From Aeromicrobium camelliae (GTDB lineage Bacteria; Actinomycetota; Actinomycetes; Propionibacteriales; Nocardioidaceae), in contig NZ_RQJX01000020.1 of assembly GCF_003850045.1 (NCBI RefSeq), positions 1 through 64,000 on the forward strand: a DNA stretch of 64,000 nt, in the 5' to 3' direction. The notes under the pieces were generated by a model. That model searched no databases. It had not been told where the DNA came from and worked only from the letters and a program-made list of their open reading frames with translations. Within the stretch, counting starts at the first letter, position 1, and each line of letters begins with the position of its first letter. Below are positions 19,530-27,697 of the stretch, piece by piece. The position numbers and the translations under genes are program-made.

Positions 19530-19604
19530 ATGGGCAAGACCGGACGCAAGCGCCGCGCACGTCGCAAGAAGAACTCGAACCACGGCAAGCGCCCCAACGC
19601 CTGA
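19530..19604 (+). CDS. Ribosomal protein bL37
   Basis: This 24-residue basic peptide, beginning MGKTGRKRRARRKK and ending SNHGKRPNA, corresponds to the actinobacterial large-subunit protein bL37 seen in mycobacterial ribosome structures. The C-terminal NHGKRPN segment is the diagnostic part. It has a strong AGGAGG ribosome-binding site and is followed at once by a textbook terminator, as expected for a highly expressed tiny gene. Confidence 0.88.
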   Translation: MGKTGRKRRARRKKNSNHGKRPNA

Positions 19605-19626
19605 GCCGTCGGTTCGACACAGCTCG

Positions 19627-19662
19627 AAGCCCCATCCGGCCGGATGGGGCTTTCGCTTTTCT
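19627..19662 (+). terminator. Rho-independent terminator after bL37
   Basis: Arms aagccccatcc and ggatggggctt enclose a GGCC loop, followed by the T-rich run TTTCGCTTTT. It is one of the few terminators in this window with a real T-tract. Confidence 0.92.
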
Positions 19663-19706
19663 TCGAGTCGACCGCCGTCTAGCCTCGCCGGTGGGAGGTG
19701 AGACGC

Positions 19707-19910
19707 ATGGGAACGGTGCCCCGCATCCGGCCGGGCGGCGGGCGGCACGTCGCCCTCGGTGCGACCGTGGCGATTCTGATGATGCTCGCGATCTTCGCTG
19801 ACGCTGACGCCGCCGTGGTGGTGGGCTGGACGGGCGCCGTCGTCACACTCGGCATCTGGCTGTACCTCGTCCTCGCCGAGGCGGTCGACAGGCGGTCTGG
19901 GCCGCGATGA
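19707..19910 (+). CDS. Small two-helix membrane protein
   Basis: This 67-residue protein has two hydrophobic segments (about 15-33 and 38-57) and basic ends. It begins with ATG preceded by GGGAGG; an in-frame GTG three codons earlier is possible. No family is recognised. It lies 112 bases before the carotenoid operon on the same strand but is not clearly part of it. Confidence 0.65.
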   Translation: MGTVPRIRPGGGRHVALGATVAILMMLAIFADADAAVVVGWTGAVVTLGIWLYLVLAEAVDRRSGPR

Positions 19911-20021
19911 CGGCCGGTCGCGACCTACTTTCCTCGAGTGGCGGGACCTCGGAAAGTTGTTAGGTTCGCTATAGACGTCGCTGCGCTGCTGACGTTCGTC
20001 ACTCACGGATCGAGGGAGCCG

Positions 20022-20582
20022 ATGGAAGACTCAGCCGATCTCGTCGTCCTGCTCGATCAGGACGCTCGCCCCTCGGGCACCGCGCCCCGAACGACGGTGC
20101 ATAGTCGCCACACCCCGCTGCATCTCGCGTTCTCCTGTTACCTCCTCGACGACGAGGACCGCGTGCTCCTCACCCGTCGCGCCATGGAGAAGCGCACATG
20201 GCCTGGCGTGTGGACCAACTCCTTCTGCGGGCATCCGCGACCCGGCGAAGCGATCGACGACGCCGTCGTGCGGTATGCCGACCGGGAACTCGGCACGACG
20301 GTGCGTGACCTCCGTTGCCTCCTGCCGGAGTTCCGGTATCGGGCGGTCGACCCGAGCGGCGTGGTCGAGAACGAGTTCTGCCCCGTCTACCTGGCCAGAC
20401 TGGACGGTCCGGTGCGCCCCGTCGCCGCCGAGGTGCTCGAGTCGCGGTGGGTGCCGCTGGCCGACCTCCGCGTCGCGGTGGGCGTCGCCTCGTGGGCCCT
20501 GAGCCCGTGGCTCGTGTCGCAGTTCGAGGAGATCGAGGCGGCAGGCTGCTGGAACGCCAGCATGCTCGGGGCCCGGCCATGA
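20022..20582 (+). CDS. idi: Isopentenyl-diphosphate delta-isomerase, type 1
   Basis: This 186-residue Nudix-fold isomerase interconverts IPP and DMAPP. The catalytic Cys lies in TNSFCGHPRPGE and the second active-site region is VVENEFCPVYLA. Metal-binding His residues precede them (HTPLHLAF). Length is close to E. coli Idi (182). The frame is open from 19938, but ATG 20022 has GAGGGAG upstream and matches the family start. It is the first gene of the carotenoid operon and overlaps crtB by four bases, so it feeds precursor directly into the pathway. Confidence 0.93.
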   Translation: MEDSADLVVLLDQDARPSGTAPRTTVHSRHTPLHLAFSCYLLDDEDRVLLTRRAMEKRTWPGVWTNSFCGHPRPGEAIDDAVVRYADRELGTTVRDLRCLLPEFRYRAVDPSGVVENEFCPVYLARLDGPVRPVAAEVLESRWVPLADLRVAVGVASWALSPWLVSQFEEIEAAGCWNASMLGARP

Positions 20583-21457
20583 GCCTCTTCGCCTTCCGCA
20601 CGGCTCCTCCGAGCAGTCCTGCCGCCCTCTACGACTCCGTCGCGGAGGCCAGCGCCGCGCTCGTCATCAAGCGGTACTCGACGTCCTTCGGCGTCGCCAG
20701 TCGCCTTCTCAGCGAACCGACGAGAACCCACGTCCGCAACGTCTACGCCCTGGTGCGCGTCGCCGACGAGATCGTCGACGCTCCCCGTCCACACGACCGC
20801 ACCGGACAGCACCGGTTGCTCGATGCACTCGAGGCCGACGTCGCCGGCGCGCTGCGTGACGGCCACAGCGCCAATCTCGTCGTGCACGCCTTCGCGCGAA
20901 CGGCCCGCACGTGCGCGATCGAGCCCGAGCTCATCGCACCGTTCTTCGCCTCGATGCGGATGGATCTGGACCGCGAGGAACACGACGTGGAGAGTTTCGC
21001 CAGGTACGTGTACGGGTCGGCCGAAGTGGTGGGCCTCATGTGCCTGCGCACCTTCCTCGTGGGACGTCCCGGCGGCCGTTACGAGGCGCTCGCTCCCGGA
21101 GCGCGTCGCTTGGGAGCGGCGTTCCAGAAGGTCAACTTCCTGCGCGATCTCGCCGAGGACCACCACGATCTCGGCCGGCACTACTTCCCCGGCATCGATC
21201 CAGAGACCTTGACCGATACTCAGCGCGACGTCCTGCTCGACGACATCGACGGCGACCTCGAGGTCGCCGCAGCGGCCATCCGCGGCCTTCCGGCGAACAG
21301 CCGCCGGGCCGTCCAGGTCGCTCACGGACTGTTCGCCGAGTTGTCCGCCCGGTTACGCAGGACCCCTGCCGCCGAGATCTCGCGGCGCCGCATCCGTGTC
21401 CCGGCTCCGGCCAAGCTGCGGGTCCTCACGGGCGCCCTCGTGAGAGGGGACGCGTGA
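20579..21457 (+). CDS. crtB: Phytoene synthase
   Basis: This 292-residue squalene/phytoene synthase condenses two GGPP molecules. The first aspartate-rich site is RVADEIVDAP and the second is FQKVNFLRDLAEDHHDLGRHYF, with DRE and YVYGSAEVVG between. ATG overlaps the idi stop (ATGA), and its own stop overlaps the crtI GTG. No crtE GGPP synthase gene accompanies it, so GGPP must come from elsewhere in the genome. Confidence 0.94.
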   Translation: MSLFAFRTAPPSSPAALYDSVAEASAALVIKRYSTSFGVASRLLSEPTRTHVRNVYALVRVADEIVDAPRPHDRTGQHRLLDALEADVAGALRDGHSANLVVHAFARTARTCAIEPELIAPFFASMRMDLDREEHDVESFARYVYGSAEVVGLMCLRTFLVGRPGGRYEALAPGARRLGAAFQKVNFLRDLAEDHHDLGRHYFPGIDPETLTDTQRDVLLDDIDGDLEVAAAAIRGLPANSRRAVQVAHGLFAELSARLRRTPAAEISRRRIRVPAPAKLRVLTGALVRGDA

Positions 21458-23031
21458 GTAGACGCGCGATCGTGATCGGCGGCGGCGTCTCCGGCCTGGC
21501 GTCGGCCGCGCTCCTGGCCCACGACGGCTGGGACGTCGACCTGGTCGAGCAGGCCGACCGGCTGGGGGGCAGAGCCGCCGTCTGGGAGGACGACGGGTTC
21601 GTCTTCGACGCGGGGCCCTCATGGTTGCTCATGCCCGAGGTGTTCGACCACTTCTTCCGGCTTCTCGGCACGAGCCTGCACGATCAACTCGACCTCATCC
21701 GGCTCGACCCCGGCTACCGCGTCTTCTTCGAGCACTACGACGACTACGTCGAGATCCATGCCGATCGGGCCCGTAACGTCGCGCTCTTCGGGTCGATCGA
21801 GAACGGCGCGGACGTCGCGCTCGAGCGTTACCTCGAGTCCGCTGAGGAGGCGTACCAGCTCGCCGTGCGCCGCTTCCTCTACAGCACCTTCGAGAGGACG
21901 ACGTCGGTGCTCACGCCCGACGTCATCCGTCGCGTTCCGCGCCTGGCGGTTCTGCTGACGCGCTCTCTCGGTCGTCATGTCGCGGCACGCTTCACCGACC
22001 AGCGCCTGCGCCAGATCCTCGGTTATCCCGCGGTCTTCCTGGGCACGTCGCCGGATCGCGCGCCGAGCCTGTACCACCTGATGAGCTGGATGGACCTGGC
22101 CGACGGCGTCTACTACCCGCAGGGTGGATTCGGCGCGCTGATCGATGCGGTCGCCCGCCTCGCACGCGACGCCGGGGTCCGCATCCACACCTCCACCGAG
22201 GTGACCACCCTCCGGATCGACCGATCGGGGCGACGTCCCCGGGTCACAGGAGCCGAGGTCGCCTCCGGCGACCGAACAACGGTTCTGACCGCGGACGTCG
22301 TCGTCGCCGCCACCGACCTCCATCACGTGGAGACCGAGCTGCTGCCGCGGGATCTGCAGACCTATCCCGAGACCTGGTGGGGCAGACGCGACCCGGGTCC
22401 CGGGGCCGTGCTCGTCCATCTCGGCGTCCGCGGTGAACTTCCACAGCTCGCGCATCACTCGCTGTTCTTCACCGCCGACTGGGACCGCAACTTCCGCGCC
22501 ATCTTCTCCGCACCCACGCAGGTGCCGGAGCCGGCGTCCGCCTATGTGTGCCGCCCTTCGGCGACCGATCCGTCGGTCGCGCCTGACGGCGCGGAGAACG
22601 TCTTCGTGCTGGTTCCGGTGCCCGCCGACCCTGCCATCGGTCGCGGCGGGCGCGACGGCACCGGGGATCCCATGGTGGAGAAAGTCGCCGACGCCGTGAT
22701 CGACCAGATCGCCACGTGGGCCGGCATCCCCGACCTCGCTGACCGGATCGTGCTGCGGCGCACCGTCGGCCCCCGCGATTTCGCCGCCGGTCTCCACGCG
22801 TGGCGAGGTGGAGCGCTCGGCCCCGGGCACACCCTCACCCAGAGTGCGTTCCTCCGTGCCGGCAACGCGTCGCGGCGCGTGGACGGGCTGCTCTACGCCG
22901 GGTCGAGCACGATCCCCGGCATCGGGTTGCCGATGTGTCTCATCAGCGCCGAACTGGTGCTCAAGCGGCTGCGCGGCGACCGCAGCACCGGTCCCCTTCG
23001 CGAACCACTCGCGGCGGGAGTGCACCGATGA
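21454..23031 (+). CDS. crtI: Phytoene desaturase (lycopene-forming)
   Basis: This 525-residue FAD-dependent desaturase has the dinucleotide-binding motif VIGGGVSGLASAALLAHDGW, the GGRA turn, DAGPSWLLMPEVF, and the C-terminal CrtI signature around LLYAGSSTIPGIGLPMCLISAELV. It takes phytoene to lycopene in the membrane. The GTG start follows GAGAGGGGA and overlaps the crtB stop by four bases. It is the third gene of the C50 carotenoid operon. Confidence 0.94.
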   Translation: MSRRAIVIGGGVSGLASAALLAHDGWDVDLVEQADRLGGRAAVWEDDGFVFDAGPSWLLMPEVFDHFFRLLGTSLHDQLDLIRLDPGYRVFFEHYDDYVEIHADRARNVALFGSIENGADVALERYLESAEEAYQLAVRRFLYSTFERTTSVLTPDVIRRVPRLAVLLTRSLGRHVAARFTDQRLRQILGYPAVFLGTSPDRAPSLYHLMSWMDLADGVYYPQGGFGALIDAVARLARDAGVRIHTSTEVTTLRIDRSGRRPRVTGAEVASGDRTTVLTADVVVAATDLHHVETELLPRDLQTYPETWWGRRDPGPGAVLVHLGVRGELPQLAHHSLFFTADWDRNFRAIFSAPTQVPEPASAYVCRPSATDPSVAPDGAENVFVLVPVPADPAIGRGGRDGTGDPMVEKVADAVIDQIATWAGIPDLADRIVLRRTVGPRDFAAGLHAWRGGALGPGHTLTQSAFLRAGNASRRVDGLLYAGSSTIPGIGLPMCLISAELVLKRLRGDRSTGPLREPLAAGVHR

Positions 23032-23354
23032 GCTGGCTGTACCTGTTGTCGATCCTCGGGTCGACCTTCTGCATGGGACTGGTCGACCGCCGCTGGCGGT
23101 TGTTCCTCTTCGATCGTCCGGGGCGCGCGGTGGCCATCGTGGCCGCCGGCGGACTGCTGTTCCTCATCTGGGATCTCGTCGCCATCGCGCTCGGCATCTA
23201 TCAGCGAGGGGAATCTCCGGCGATGACCGGCATCGAAGTCGCCCCCGAGCTGCCGTTGGAGGAGCTCTTCTTCATCGTCTTCCTCTGCTACCTGACGATG
23301 GTGCTCCACAGGTTGTTCTCGATGGTGATCGCCCGGCGCGAGGTACGCCCATGA
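23028..23354 (+). CDS. crtYe: Lycopene cyclase domain protein, C50 cyclase subunit (CrtYe/CrtYc type)
   Basis: This 108-residue protein has three membrane helices and the lycopene cyclase domain motif LPLEELFFIVFLCYLTMVLHRL, where the paired glutamates are the usual acidic site. In Corynebacterium, Micrococcus and Dietzia two such half-size proteins form a heterodimer that cyclises flavuxanthin-type C50 intermediates. Sequence alone does not decide beta, epsilon or gamma ring type. It overlaps crtI and crtYf by four bases each. Confidence 0.88.
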   Translation: MSWLYLLSILGSTFCMGLVDRRWRLFLFDRPGRAVAIVAAGGLLFLIWDLVAIALGIYQRGESPAMTGIEVAPELPLEELFFIVFLCYLTMVLHRLFSMVIARREVRP

Positions 23355-23671
23355 CCTACCTCGGGCTCGCCCTCCCGTTCGTCGGGGTCAGCGTCGCCGT
23401 CCTGACCGCCGCGGTACTGCTCCGGCGGCCGAACCGTGATTGGTGGATGGCGACCGGAACGACTCTCGTCGCGCTCCTCCTGCTCACGGCCGTCTTCGAC
23501 AATCTGATGATCGCCGTCGACCTCTTCCGCTACCAGGACGACCAGATCTCGGGCATTGCCGTGGGGCTCGCGCCCATCGAGGATTTCGCCTGGCCGCTCG
23601 CCGCCGCGCTCGGACTGCCCGGGCTCTCGCTGCTTCTCAGCCGCTCTCCTGTCGACGAGGTTCGCACATGA
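23351..23671 (+). CDS. crtYf: Lycopene cyclase domain protein, C50 cyclase subunit (CrtYf/CrtYd type)
   Basis: This 106-residue second half of the heterodimeric carotenoid cyclase has three membrane helices. The signature is TAVFDNLMIAVDLFRYQ, then GIAVGLAPIEDFAWPLAAAL, in which PIEDF carries the conserved acidic pair. It starts inside the stop of crtYe and ends in the start of crtEb, so equal translation of both subunits and the elongase is expected. Confidence 0.88.
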   Translation: MTYLGLALPFVGVSVAVLTAAVLLRRPNRDWWMATGTTLVALLLLTAVFDNLMIAVDLFRYQDDQISGIAVGLAPIEDFAWPLAAALGLPGLSLLLSRSPVDEVRT

Positions 23672-24564
23672 CGGCCGCCGCCCTTCATCGGCACGATCCC
23701 CGCCCGTCACCCCTGCGCCAGGTCATCGGCACGTCGCGACCGCTCAGCTGGATCAACACGGCCTACCCGTTCGGCGCGGCCTACCTGCTCGCGGGCGGCG
23801 GGCTCGATGCCGCGTTCTGGCTCGGCACGCTCTACTTCCTCGTCCCGTACAACCTGCTCATGTACGGGGTCAACGACGTCTTCGACTACGAGTCAGACCT
23901 GCGCAATCCGCGCAAGGGCGGTGTGGAGGGCGTCGTCCTGGACCGGCGCGTCCACCGGCTCACCCTCGTGCTGTCCGCGGTGACGAACGTGCCGTTCCTG
24001 ATCGCGTTGGTGCTCCTCGGCGACACCACCTCGTCCGCCGTGCTCGCCGTCGTCGTCGTCGCGGTGGTCGCCTACTCGGCGCCCGTTCTGCGCGTCAAGG
24101 AACGGCCGCTACTGGACTCGATCACGTCGAGCACGCACTTCATGGGGCCGGCGGCCTTCGGGCTCGCCATCGCGGGTACCTGGCCGTCCGGCGCGGGGCT
24201 GATCCTCGGAGCATTCTTCGCCTGGGGCATCGCCTCCCACGCCTTCGGCGCCGTTCAGGACATCCGGGCGGACCGCGACGCCGGCATCGCATCGGTCGCG
24301 ACGGCCGTGGGCGCCCGGGCCACCGTCTGGCTCGCGATCACGGGCTACGTCGTCTGCGGGCTCCTCCTGCTCGCCACCGGATCGATGGCCGCGATCGCCG
24401 CTGTGTTCGTCGTGCCGTACCTGCTCAACGTGGCCCCCTACGCCAGGATCCGCGACGAGGAGTGCGAACGAGCGCACGGCGGTTGGCGCCGGTTCCTGTG
24501 GCTCAACTACCTCACGGGATTCTTCGTGACCCAGTTGCTCATCTGGGCGACGATCGGCTGGTAG
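23668..24564 (+). CDS. crtEb: Lycopene elongase (UbiA prenyltransferase, CrtEb)
   Basis: This 298-residue UbiA-superfamily membrane prenyltransferase has the first Asp-rich motif NDVFDYESD and second QDIRADRDAGI, with about eight helices. CrtEb adds DMAPP units to lycopene, giving the C45/C50 skeleton (nonaflavuxanthin/flavuxanthin in C. glutamicum). Gene order crtB-crtI-crtYe-crtYf-crtEb is the same as the decaprenoxanthin cluster of C. glutamicum. Its last 58 bases overlap the convergent glycosyltransferase gene. Confidence 0.92.
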   Translation: MTAAALHRHDPRPSPLRQVIGTSRPLSWINTAYPFGAAYLLAGGGLDAAFWLGTLYFLVPYNLLMYGVNDVFDYESDLRNPRKGGVEGVVLDRRVHRLTLVLSAVTNVPFLIALVLLGDTTSSAVLAVVVVAVVAYSAPVLRVKERPLLDSITSSTHFMGPAAFGLAIAGTWPSGAGLILGAFFAWGIASHAFGAVQDIRADRDAGIASVATAVGARATVWLAITGYVVCGLLLLATGSMAAIAAVFVVPYLLNVAPYARIRDEECERAHGGWRRFLWLNYLTGFFVTQLLIWATIGW

Positions 24565-25289
24565 CGGTCCCGCCACCGGATCCACGGCGGGCGCACCGCC
24601 CAGTTCACCCGCAGCGTGCGCCAGGCGCGGTCGAGCCGTCGCCGTCGCTGGCTCCGCCCCCGCAACGAGCGCGCCGATACCCCGACGGTGACCGGGACGA
24701 GCCGGATCCGCGCCTCCGGCCCGAGCGCGAACGCCAGGTCGAGGTCGTCATGCACCTCAGCGTCGGTGCGATGGACGCCCTCGCGGGCGACGTCCCAGCT
24801 GCTTCGCCGGAAGGCCATGTTCGAGCCCCACAGGCTCGTGTGGCCGAGCGCGAGATGGGTGGCGGCGTAATAGGCGCCGAGGTAGATCGCGGCGACGAGA
24901 TGACGGCTGCCGCGCGGAAGGTCGTGGAACCAGCCGAGGCCGCTCACCGCGTCGAGCGAGGGGTCGGCGGTCAGCGGAGCGACGAGCCGTTCGAGCCAGC
25001 GGCGTCCTGGGACGGTGTCGGCGTCGCACCGCACGATGAGGTCGCCTTTCACGGCGTCGTAGCCCCGCGCCGCGGCTGCGGGGATACCGACGTGCGACTC
25101 GGTCACGACGCGAGCGCCGCGGGCGCGTGCGACGCGGACCGTGTCGTCGCTCGACGCGTTGTCGACCACCACGATCTCGAGTGGACGCACGGTCTGCCGG
25201 GCCAATCGATCGAGGCAGGCTCCGAGCGCCAGCGCGTCGTCGCGAACCGGGATCACCACGGACACACTCGGTCGCGGATCGCCGTTCAT
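24507..25289 (-). CDS. Family 2 glycosyltransferase, possible carotenoid glycosyltransferase
   Basis: This 260-residue GT-A type enzyme has VSVVIPVRDDALALGACLDRL at the N-terminus, the nucleotide-sugar site VDNASSD and the metal-binding RCDADTVPG. A hydrophobic stretch (about 120-145) may touch the membrane. It ends inside the 3' end of crtEb on the opposite strand. In Micrococcus luteus a glycosyltransferase (CrtX) accompanies the C50 genes, so pigment glucosylation is a reasonable inference here, but a cell-wall or lipid substrate is equally possible. The ATG overlaps the stop of the upstream membrane-protein gene. The frame is open much further upstream without family similarity. Confidence 0.82.
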   Translation of the reverse strand: MNGDPRPSVSVVIPVRDDALALGACLDRLARQTVRPLEIVVVDNASSDDTVRVARARGARVVTESHVGIPAAAARGYDAVKGDLIVRCDADTVPGRRWLERLVAPLTADPSLDAVSGLGWFHDLPRGSRHLVAAIYLGAYYAATHLALGHTSLWGSNMAFRRSSWDVAREGVHRTDAEVHDDLDLAFALGPEARIRLVPVTVGVSARSLRGRSQRRRRLDRAWRTLRVNWAVRPPWIRWRDRYQPIVAQMSNWVTKNPVR

Positions 25290-25870
25290 CGGCGCGCACC
25301 TGCCGAACGGCCCCGGGCGAGCAGCACCGCCGCGGTCAGGGCACCGGCCGTTCCAGCGGCCAGATCGCCGATGGTGTCGGAGTACCCGACCTGAATGCGG
25401 TCGTCGAGGTAGGTGTGACCGATCCACTCGCCGAATTCCCACAGCGTCGCGAGCGCGACGCCGAGCGACGCGGCGATGACGGCGCTGCCGGCCCGGACCC
25501 TCGGCAGACTCGGCTCGTCGACGGCCGCGACCATCGCGAGTCGAACCAGCAGGAGATACGTCATGGCCGCGACGAGCCCGGTGGCTGCTGCATGGATGAC
25601 AAGATCGAGCCACTCGAACCGGACGTACCAGTCGAGCACGGAGGCCCACGCGGCCAGCAGCAGCGTCGCGCTGTAGGCCGTATCCAGGCGGACGGGAACG
25701 CCGAGCGCTCGCGGAATCATGGTTCCACCGAGGACGAGGAAGAACAGCGCCCCCGCCACGCCGTCGAACCACCCCAGCCCCACTACGACGCTCACGGCAG
25801 CCGCGACCCGGATCGCATCGGCGAGGACGAGACCGGCGGTCCCGGCGCGGGTCGCGAGCGCATCAGCCAT
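25286..25870 (-). CDS. Integral membrane protein, DUF2238/YjdF-like
   Basis: This 194-residue protein has about six hydrophobic segments. The polar cluster LWEFGEWIGHTYLDDRIQVG followed by YSDTIGDLAAGTAGAL resembles the conserved end of the DUF2238 (YjdF) family. Its function is unknown. Its stop overlaps the glycosyltransferase start (four bases), so the two are coupled. ATG 25870 is preferred over an upstream TTG at 25879. Confidence 0.7.
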   Translation of the reverse strand: MADALATRAGTAGLVLADAIRVAAAVSVVVGLGWFDGVAGALFFLVLGGTMIPRALGVPVRLDTAYSATLLLAAWASVLDWYVRFEWLDLVIHAAATGLVAAMTYLLLVRLAMVAAVDEPSLPRVRAGSAVIAASLGVALATLWEFGEWIGHTYLDDRIQVGYSDTIGDLAAGTAGALTAAVLLARGRSAGARR

Positions 25871-25908
25871 GGGCGTCAACCTACCGAGGTCGCGCGCCGA
25901 CGGCTGGG

Positions 25909-26169
25909 TCAGCGATCCTGCTGGATCTCGATCTGGACCGAGCGAATCGAGAGCAGGACGCGATCACGCAGCGGCTGAGGTGCCACCTCGCTGCAGGAAC
26001 GCGAGACGAGCGTCTTGACCAGCACCTCAAGGTCGAACTCGGTCAGGCATTCCTGGCAGCCGTCGATGTGTGCCTGGATCTCATCGCAGCTGGCGTTGTC
26101 CAGCTCGTGGTCGATGAACAGGTAGAGGCGCTCGAGCGCCTTCTCGCAATCAGGTCCTTCGCAGCTCAT
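25909..26169 (-). CDS. rsrA: Zinc-containing redox anti-sigma factor (RsrA/RshA)
   Basis: This 86-residue anti-sigma factor of the ZAS family has the motif HIDGCQECL (H-x3-C-x2-C) with an upstream [10 protein letters not shown]. In the established system disulfide stress oxidises these cysteines, releases zinc, and frees SigR/SigH. The ATG overlaps the sigma gene stop by four bases, the standard arrangement for a co-translated sigma/anti-sigma pair. Confidence 0.93.
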   Translation of the reverse strand: MSCEGPDCEKALERLYLFIDHELDNASCDEIQAHIDGCQECLTEFDLEVLVKTLVSRSCSEVAPQPLRDRVLLSIRSVQIEIQQDR

Positions 26170-26774
26170 GCCTCGTCACCCGCCTTCGCCACCGCCATGC
26201 CGCGCTGGCGCGCGTAATCGGCGAGCATCTCGCGCAACTGCCGACGGCCGCGGTGGAGCCGAGACATGACAGTGCCGATCGGCGTGTCCATGATCTCGGC
26301 GATCTCCTTGTACGGGAAGCCCTCGACGTCCGCGAGGTACACCGCATAGCGGAAATCCTCCGGCAACGCCTGCAGCGCTTCCTTGACGTCGTTGTCGGGA
26401 AGGCGCTCGAGCGCCTCCATCTCCGCGGACTTCAACCCGCTCGAGGTGTGTGACTCGGCCGCGGCGACCTGCCAGTCCTCGATCTCCTCGCTGACCTGCT
26501 GCGGCTGGCGCTGCTTCTTGCGATAGGAGTTGATGTAGGTGTTGGTCAAGATCCGGTACAACCACGCCTTGAGGTTGGTGCCGGGCTTGAACTGGTGGAA
26601 CGCGGTGAAGGCCTTGGCATACGTCTCCTGCACCAGGTCCTCGGCGTCCGCCGGGTTGCGCGTCATGCGCAGGGCGGCCGAGTACAGCTGGTCCAGGAAC
26701 GGCAACGCGTCGGCCTCGAACCGCGCCTGTCGCTGTTCAGGGGTCTCTTGGTCGAGCGCTACGTCGTCAGCCAT
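26166..26774 (-). CDS. sigH: ECF sigma factor SigR/SigH (disulfide-stress regulator)
   Basis: This 202-residue group IV sigma factor has region 2 with [18 protein letters not shown] and [18 protein letters not shown], and region 4 with [20 protein letters not shown] and a [11 protein letters not shown] recognition helix. It is the ortholog of Streptomyces SigR and mycobacterial SigH, directing thioredoxin, mycothiol and protease genes. A perfect SigR-type promoter lies 68 bases upstream, so it is autoregulated. The frame is open to a TTG at 26843, but that codon lies in the -10 element itself, so ATG 26774 is the start for this transcript. Confidence 0.94.
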   Translation of the reverse strand: MADDVALDQETPEQRQARFEADALPFLDQLYSAALRMTRNPADAEDLVQETYAKAFTAFHQFKPGTNLKAWLYRILTNTYINSYRKKQRQPQQVSEEIEDWQVAAAESHTSSGLKSAEMEALERLPDNDVKEALQALPEDFRYAVYLADVEGFPYKEIAEIMDTPIGTVMSRLHRGRRQLREMLADYARQRGMAVAKAGDEA

Positions 26775-26841
26775 CCCTACCAAGTCTAGGGGGCTGGTTC
26801 TTTCCGGGCACGCGAGCATCGATGTCCTCCTCGCCGTGGTC

Positions 26842-26867
26842 AACGATGCGCGTCCCCCAGCTATTCC
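26842..26867 (-). promoter_or_regulatory. SigR/SigH autoregulatory promoter
   Basis: On the minus strand GGAAT (26863-26867) is followed after exactly 18 bases by GTT (26842-26844), matching the established SigR/SigH consensus GGAAT-N18-GTT. It reads toward the sigma factor gene. The -35 element overlaps the stop codon of the upstream SRAP gene. Confidence 0.88.
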
Positions 26868-27577
26868 ATCGGCAGCGGCTCGATGAGTTCACGACCGTTG
26901 TTGCGCACGTTGTTGACGGCCGTCGAAACGGGCCACAGGTCGAGGACGCCCGGAGTGGCGGGCAGCAGCTCTCCGAGCACCCCGGCGCCCTCCTGACCGG
27001 GGTCGAGCCATGCCTCCTGCAGGTCGGCGGGGACCAGCAGGGGTGCGCGGTCGTGGATGCGACCGTCGTCGCCCTCGGCCGAAGTGGTGAGAATGGTGTA
27101 GCTGAGCACCCACTGCCCCTCGGGGTCCTTCCAGAACTCGTAGAGTCCCGCCAGCGCGAGCGCCTGTCCCTCACGGCCCGTGAGATAGAAGGGCTGTTTT
27201 CGGGGCTTGGCCTCCCCATCACGGGGCTGCGGCTGGTACCACTCGTAGAACCCATCGGCAGGCACGAGCGCGCGGCGCCGGGCGAAGGCCTTGCGGAACG
27301 AGGGCTTCTCGCCCACGGTCTCGGATCGGGCGTTGATGAGCCGGTTGCCGATGCTCGGGTCCTTGGCCCAGGACGGGATGAGCCCCCAGCGGGCCGTGAC
27401 GACCTCGCGCCGGGTGGCGGCCGCGTCGTCGTCGCGTCGGGCGACGACGAGAGGTTCGGACTTCGTGGGAGCCACGTTGTAGTCCTCGCCCGTGTCGGTG
27501 TAAAGGTCGCCCAGCGAGGCCTCGAAGTCGCGCTCGAGGGTGGAGGGCGTCCGGGACGTGGCATAACGACCGCACAT
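26861..27577 (-). CDS. SOS response-associated peptidase (SRAP, HMCES/YedK family)
   Basis: This 238-residue SRAP protein begins MCGRYATS. Cys2, exposed after Met removal, is the residue that forms a thiazolidine link to abasic sites in single-stranded DNA. Other family residues are NVAPT, the [11 protein letters not shown] loop, INARSETV and [10 protein letters not shown] (the catalytic-type Glu). The role is protecting abasic sites at replication forks. Its 3' end carries the SigR promoter of the next gene, as expected from the Rv3226c-sigH neighbourhood in M. tuberculosis. Confidence 0.93.
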   Translation of the reverse strand: MCGRYATSRTPSTLERDFEASLGDLYTDTGEDYNVAPTKSEPLVVARRDDDAAATRREVVTARWGLIPSWAKDPSIGNRLINARSETVGEKPSFRKAFARRRALVPADGFYEWYQPQPRDGEAKPRKQPFYLTGREGQALALAGLYEFWKDPEGQWVLSYTILTTSAEGDDGRIHDRAPLLVPADLQEAWLDPGQEGAGVLGELLPATPGVLDLWPVSTAVNNVRNNGRELIEPLPME

Positions 27578-27697
27578 ACCGATGTGTCTACCACCCGGCA
27601 GTGACGACGCAGCCGAAACACCCGTGACGCGCAGGCGGCTGTCTTTTGCGGCTCAGGCACTTACCATGGAACGGACGCCGACCCAGGAGCTCCCCGC

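Noticed and set aside
19911-20021. Possible light- or stress-type promoter before idi (TTGTTA...TATAG)
   Set aside because: The two boxes are only seven bases apart, not a standard sigma spacing, and no known ECF motif matches.
26775-26843. Longer SigH isoform starting at TTG 26843
   Set aside because: The TTG lies within the -10 element of the promoter, so it would be upstream of the transcript start. An isoform from a more distant promoter cannot be excluded.
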